64,000 nt of DNA from an uncultured Rhizobiaceae bacterium (lineage in GTDB: Bacteria; Pseudomonadota; Alphaproteobacteria; Rhizobiales; Rhizobiaceae): positions 186,001 through 250,000 of the forward strand of contig CAMYMG010000058.1 of NCBI GenBank assembly GCA_947259295.1, read 5' to 3'. The position numbers were made by a program, and so were the translations under genes. Positions 60,639 through 64,000 of this stretch are shown one piece after another; positions within the stretch are counted from its first letter, which is position 1, and the number at the start of each line of letters is the position of its first letter. The notes under the pieces are model-generated. The model saw only the letters and a program-made list of their open reading frames with translations. It ran no database searches and was not told where the DNA came from.

Positions 60639-61256
60639 TCAGCTGTGGGCGAAGATGTCCTGCTCGGCCCATCCCATCAGGTCGAGCTTGGCGCGGGTCG
60701 GCAGGAAGCGGAAACAGGCCTCCGCTTCGTCGGTGCGGGCCTCGCGCGCCAGCCGGGTGGCAAGCACCTCGCGCAGGCGGTGCAGATAAAGCACGTCCGA
60801 GGCTGCATATTCGAGCTGCTCGGGGGTCAGCGTCTCGGCCGCCCAGTCGGACGATTGCTGCACCTTGGACAGGCTGATGCCGAGCAATTCGCTGCAGATG
60901 TCTTTCAGCCCGTGCCGGTCGGTGTAGGTGCGGGTAAGCCTCGACGCGATCTTGGTGCAGAAAACCGGCTCCGGCATGGCTCCGAAGGCGTGATAGAGCA
61001 CAGCGAGGTCGAACCGGCCGAAATGGAACAGCTTGGTGATGCCTGGATCGCGCAGCAGGCGGACGAGGTTGGGCGCATCCTTCTGTCCCTGGGCAATCTG
61101 GATGACGTCCGCTGTGCCGTCGCCGGGCGAGATCTGGACCACGCAGAGCCGGTCGCGATGCGGGATCAGGCCGAGCGTCTCGGTGTCGATGGCCACGGCC
61201 GGCACGGCGTAATGCGTGAGGTCCGGCAGGTCGTTCTTGTGGAAACGGATGGTCAT
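60639..61256 (-). CDS. nrnC: NrnC-type dinucleotide 3'-5' exonuclease (RNase D-like)
   Basis: A 205-residue DEDDy exonuclease without the HRDC domain of RNase D. The catalytic set is Asp24, Glu26 (AIDTETLGL), Asp83 (HFGRFDLA), Tyr150 and Asp154 (YAASDVLYL), matching the order and spacing known for Bartonella NrnC. NrnC replaces Orn in many alphaproteobacteria and clears dinucleotides, including pGpG. Databases often label it ribonuclease D. ATG 61256; the gene lies 15 bases after the M20 peptidase. Confidence 0.88.
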   Translation of the reverse strand: MTIRFHKNDLPDLTHYAVPAVAIDTETLGLIPHRDRLCVVQISPGDGTADVIQIAQGQKDAPNLVRLLRDPGITKLFHFGRFDLAVLYHAFGAMPEPVFCTKIASRLTRTYTDRHGLKDICSELLGISLSKVQQSSDWAAETLTPEQLEYAASDVLYLHRLREVLATRLAREARTDEAEACFRFLPTRAKLDLMGWAEQDIFAHS

Positions 61257-61271
61257 GTCGGGGTTCCGGGA

Positions 61272-62660
61272 TCAGCGGGCCAAGGCATCGAGGATGCGCG
61301 CCCAGGAGCGCTGGCCCTTGTGGAAGGATGTCAGTTCGTATTTCTCGTTCGGCGAATGGATGCGGTCGTCATCGAGCGCAAAGCCGACGAGCAGCGATTC
61401 CATGCCGAGATAGGTCTGGAAGTCGCCGACCACCGGGATCGAGCCGCCGCCGCCAGTCATGACGGCCGGGTTCGGCCACTCGTCCGAGAGCGCCGCCTTG
61501 GCCTTGCCCAGAAACGGCGCGTCATATGAAAGCTGGATTGCCGGCGAGCCGCCATGCTCGTGGAAGGTGACCGAACAGTCGGCCGGGACACGCGCCTCGA
61601 CGAATTGCCGGAACGCTTTCCTGATCTTCTGCGGATCCTGCTTGTGCACGAGGCGAAACGAGACCTTGGCCGAGGCTTCGGCGGCGATCACCGTCTTGAA
61701 GCCCTTGCCGGTGTAACCCCCGGAAACGCCGTTGAATTCGGCGGTCGGCCGGGCCCACACCAGTTCCAGCGCCGATCGGCCTTTCTCGCCGGAAAGTTCC
61801 GAAAGGCCGATCGGCCCGAGCATTGTCTCGGTTGTCTCGCCCAGCGTTTCCCACGACTTCAGGATCTGAGAGGGCGTCTCCTCGACGCCATCGTAGAAGC
61901 CGGGGATGGTGACGCGGCCTGTTTCGTCATGGATATCGGCAAGGATCTTCGCGAGGATGCGGATCGGGTTGGCCGCCGCGCCGCCATACTGGCCCGAATG
62001 CAGGTCGCGATTGGCGGCGTGGACCGTTATTTCCTCGCCTACCAGGCCGCGCAGCGACGCCGTGATTGCCGGCGTCTCGCCATCCCACATGCCGGAGTCG
62101 CAGACCAGCGCGAAATCCGCCTTGAGTTCCTCCCGGTTGGCGTCGAGAAACGGCTTCAGCGAAGGCGAGCCGGATTCCTCCTCGCCCTCGAACAGAATCG
62201 TCACCCGGCACGGCAATTGTCCATGCACCTGCTTGTAGGCGCGGCAGGCTTCGACAAAGAGCATGAGCTGACCCTTGTCGTCGGAGGATCCCCGGCCCGT
62301 GATGATCTTGCGGCCGGGCTCGATCTCCTTGACGGCCGGATCGAACGGGTCGGATTCCCAAAGGCCAAGCGGGTCGACCGGCTGGACGTCATAATGCCCG
62401 TAGAAAAGCACATGCGGGCTGTCGGGCGACGGCCCGTCGTGATGGGCAACGACCATCGGGTGGCCGGGCGTGTCGCGCACGCCGGCATCGAAGCCTATCG
62501 TCTTCAGATCTTGGGCCAGCCATTCGGCGGCGCGCCTGCAGTCGGCCTTATAGGCGGGATCCGTGGAGATCGAGGGAATGCGCAGCAGCGAGAATAGCCG
62601 CTCCAGACTTGCGTCAAGATTGCTGTCCAGGTGATCGAGAACGGGGGATAGTGCCGACAT
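61272..62660 (-). CDS. M20-family dipeptidase/carboxypeptidase
   Basis: A 462-residue zinc peptidase: metal-binding FYGHYDVQP (first His-x-Asp), RGSSDDKGQ (bridging Asp), FEGEEESGSP (Glu-Glu), and CDSGMWDG, with a dimerisation domain in the middle (about 205-360). The C-terminal metal His is in DRIHSPNEKY. It resembles the PepV/CPG2-like group acting on dipeptides or acylated amino acids. ATG 62660. An sRNA candidate ends 112 bases upstream. Confidence 0.9.
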   Translation of the reverse strand: MSALSPVLDHLDSNLDASLERLFSLLRIPSISTDPAYKADCRRAAEWLAQDLKTIGFDAGVRDTPGHPMVVAHHDGPSPDSPHVLFYGHYDVQPVDPLGLWESDPFDPAVKEIEPGRKIITGRGSSDDKGQLMLFVEACRAYKQVHGQLPCRVTILFEGEEESGSPSLKPFLDANREELKADFALVCDSGMWDGETPAITASLRGLVGEEITVHAANRDLHSGQYGGAAANPIRILAKILADIHDETGRVTIPGFYDGVEETPSQILKSWETLGETTETMLGPIGLSELSGEKGRSALELVWARPTAEFNGVSGGYTGKGFKTVIAAEASAKVSFRLVHKQDPQKIRKAFRQFVEARVPADCSVTFHEHGGSPAIQLSYDAPFLGKAKAALSDEWPNPAVMTGGGGSIPVVGDFQTYLGMESLLVGFALDDDRIHSPNEKYELTSFHKGQRSWARILDALAR

Positions 62661-62771
62661 GCCGAGGCGCCTTTCGAATCTGCGCCGGAACCCTATTCAG
62701 GATCGATCGGAATGGGAACGGTTCGACCGAGAATTCGACAAAAGATCGCCAGAATGGCTAACGCCAGGCAG

Positions 62772-62809
62772 AAAAATGCCGCCGTGGCGGAGGGGACAAC
62801 CACGGCGGC
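62772..62809 (-). terminator. intrinsic terminator of the predicted sRNA
   Basis: GCCGCCGTGG (62809-62800 on the minus strand) pairs perfectly with CCACGGCGGC (62787-62778), with a 12-base loop, followed by ATTTTTC. Nothing protein-coding lies upstream on this strand before the divergent polA, so what it terminates must be a non-coding transcript, or it attenuates the M20 gene. Confidence 0.8.
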
Positions 62810-62918
62810 TTTACTACAAACGATGCGGCAGCCCGGAGAGGGGGGATGAGGCTGCCGCAATGTCCGGTCTAGGCGGGGGACGGGCCATACTCCGGACTTC
62901 GGCTAAAAACCGCCGATG
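62772..62918 (-). ncRNA. predicted trans-acting sRNA with anti-Shine-Dalgarno loops
   Basis: Read on the minus strand the segment folds into four consecutive hairpins: a 5-bp stem (62916-62912/62903-62899), a 6-bp stem GTCCGG/CCGGAC (62897-62892/62867-62862) with a C-rich loop, a perfect 10-bp stem TGCGGCAGCC/GGCTGCCGCA (62859-62850/62833-62824) with loop TCATCCCCCCTCTCCG, and the terminator stem with loop TTGTCCCCTCCG. Repeated C/U-rich loops complementary to Shine-Dalgarno sequences mark several rhizobial sRNA families. I recall the alpha-r7 family (Smr7C) lying beside polA in Sinorhizobium. The 5' end is a guess from TTGAAT-N16-CCAAAT (62952-62925), a weak promoter. Confidence 0.6.
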
Positions 62919-63077
62919 CCAGTCATTTGGAATTCGGAACGTGGCTATTCAAGGGCGCCAAGATTACAGTTGTGTAACAAACCCGTGATTTTACCAGTTC
63001 GCCTGCCGGCGTCAGGAGAGTTTGCTTGAATCGCCTTAGAGATGGACAGGCTTTAGCCTCCGCGCTAGGCGTTGCGC

Positions 63078-64000
63078 ATGAAAAAAGGCGACCATCTCTT
63101 CCTCGTTGACGGCTCGGGCTACATCTTCCGCGCCTACCACGCGCTGCCGCCGCTGACCCGCAAATCCGACGGGCTGCCGGTCGGTGCGGTGTCCGGCTTC
63201 TGCAACATGCTGTGGAAGCTGATGCTGGAGGCCCGCAACACCGATGTCGGCGTCGTTCCGACGCATTTCGCGGTCATTTTCGACTATTCGTCCAAGACGT
63301 TCCGCAACGAACTCTACGCCGAGTACAAGGCCAACCGGTCGGCGCCGCCGGAAGATTTGATCCCGCAGTTCGGCCTGATCCGCCAGGCCACCAAGGCCTT
63401 CAACCTGCCCTGCATCGAGATGGACGGCTTCGAGGCCGACGATCTGATCGCCACCTATGCCCGGCTGGCGCACGAGGCCGGCGGCGACACCACCATCATT
63501 TCCTCGGACAAGGACCTGATGCAGCTCGTCGGGCCGAGCGTGTCGATGTACGACCCGATGAAGGACCGCCAAATCGGCGTGCCGGAGGTCATCGAGAAAT
63601 GGGGCGTGCCGCCCGAAAAGATGATCGACCTGCAGGCGCTGACCGGCGATTCCGTCGACAATGTGCCGGGCGTTCCCGGCATCGGCCCGAAGACGGCCGC
63701 AACCCTGCTCGAGCAGTTCGGCGACCTCGATACGCTGCTGGAGCGGGCGGCCGAGATCAAGCAGGAGAAGCGCCGCCAGTCGATCATCGAGAACGCCGAC
63801 AAGGCACGGATATCGCGCGAACTGGTGACGCTGAAGAACGATGTCGCGGTCGCCGAAGGGCTGGCCGATTTCGTGCTTCACCCGCCGGACGGCCCGAAGC
63901 TGATCGCCTTCCTCAAGACGATGGAATTCTCCACCCTTACCCGCCGTGTCGCCGAGGCGACGGGAACGGAGCCTTCCGAGATCGACCCTGCCGCAGTCGC
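63078..64000 (+). CDS. polA: DNA polymerase I, N-terminal part
   Basis: The window ends inside this gene after 307 codons; the frame is open to the edge. The visible part is the 5'-3' exonuclease domain: LFLVDGSGYIFRAYHALPP, AVIFDYSSKTFRNELY, GFEADDLIATYA, ISSDKDLMQLV and the helix-hairpin-helix VPGVPGIGPKTAATLL. PolA fills gaps and removes primers. ATG 63078 is used, with GCGCTAGGCG before it and no strong ribosome-binding site. Polymerase and 3'-5' exonuclease parts lie outside. Confidence 0.97.
   Translation, partial: MKKGDHLFLVDGSGYIFRAYHALPPLTRKSDGLPVGAVSGFCNMLWKLMLEARNTDVGVVPTHFAVIFDYSSKTFRNELYAEYKANRSAPPEDLIPQFGLIRQATKAFNLPCIEMDGFEADDLIATYARLAHEAGGDTTIISSDKDLMQLVGPSVSMYDPMKDRQIGVPEVIEKWGVPPEKMIDLQALTGDSVDNVPGVPGIGPKTAATLLEQFGDLDTLLERAAEIKQEKRRQSIIENADKARISRELVTLKNDVAVAEGLADFVLHPPDGPKLIAFLKTMEFSTLTRRVAEATGTEPSEIDPAAV

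Larger units (their letters stand above)
62661..63077. other. 417-base gap between the M20 peptidase and polA
   Basis: No protein gene is visible. The central part (62772-62918) holds the predicted sRNA on the minus strand. The 111 bases next to the peptidase gene and the 159 bases before polA must hold their promoters; I see TTGAAT upstream of polA but no matching -10 box. Confidence 0.6.

Noticed and set aside
62778..62809. Terminator for a plus-strand transcript
   Set aside because: On the plus strand only TTTA follows the stem and the loops are G-rich; on the minus strand ATTTTT follows and the loops are C/U-rich, so the minus reading is better.

Overview
The window is an ordinary, intact stretch of an alphaproteobacterial chromosome. 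GC content is high and coding is dense. The gene content and order point to the order Hyphomicrobiales (Rhizobiales), most probably a Mesorhizobium-like member of the Phyllobacteriaceae. The assignment rests on the fabB-fabI / pnp-rpsO-truB-rbfA-infB-ylxR-nusA-rimP block, the tsaB-to-trmB block, the lptC-lptA-lptB-rpoN-hpf-ptsN-DUF1150-Hsp20 block, a NrnC-type exonuclease, OlsB, and the DUF2849/DUF934 sulfite-reduction cluster. No rRNA, tRNA, CRISPR array, phage or insertion sequence was found, and no gene looks broken. fabB and polA are cut by the window edges.

Layout. 1-2.8 kb: end of fabB, fabI, then a membrane GGDEF/EAL protein whose GGDEF site is degenerate. 2.8-14.7 kb (minus): rsmC, then the translation and RNA-processing block pnp, rpsO, truB, rbfA, infB, ylxR, nusA, rimP. 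A promoter and a terminator-like attenuator lie in front of rimP. 14-24.5 kb (minus): trmB, metK, a PraR/PhrR-type regulator, lnt, corC, ybeY, phoH, miaB, plsC, rimI, tsaB. 24.6-26.8 kb: malate synthase G. 27-31.3 kb (plus): a tightly overlapping sugar operon (dehydrogenase, DgoK, DgoA, lactonase) that fits galactose or galactonate oxidation, followed by an unusual ATP-grasp protein. 31.3-33.7 kb: an RlpA-like protein, a nucleoside hydrolase, Hsp20 and DUF1150. 33.8-38.9 kb (minus): ptsN, hpf, rpoN, lptB, lptA, lptC. 39.2-48.8 kb (plus): sppA, ihfB, lapA-like, an ornithine cyclodeaminase homologue, two RNA methyltransferases, lspA, acuI, a hybrid histidine kinase and olsB. 48.9-51.7 kb: a TRIC-family channel, grpE, a small NepR-like ORF and a fatty acid desaturase. 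51.8-56.5 kb (minus): the assimilatory sulfate cluster DUF934-cysH-cysI-DUF2849-cysG. 56.7-62.7 kb (minus): an SDR, a class A PBP, three small proteins, NrnC and an M20 dipeptidase. 63.1 kb to the end: polA.

How the genes fit together. Most genes are housekeeping: ribosome assembly and translation initiation, tRNA modification (miaB, truB, trmB, tsaB), envelope building (lnt, lspA, lptABC, PBP, olsB, plsC) and the nitrogen/PTS control trio rpoN-hpf-ptsN. Two genes touch c-di-GMP turnover: the EAL protein would make pGpG and NrnC would destroy it.

The most interesting element is not a protein. It is a predicted small RNA of about 150 nt on the minus strand at 62772-62918, between the M20 peptidase and polA. 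It has stacked hairpins whose C/U-rich loops look like anti-Shine-Dalgarno motifs, and it ends in a good intrinsic terminator. Other regulatory candidates are the rimP attenuator, two hairpins that cover ribosome-binding sites (before the EAL gene and before cysG), a 35-nt dyad before rpoN, and matching heat-shock-type promoters before hsp20 and grpE. All functions are inferred from sequence reading and family knowledge; no search was run.
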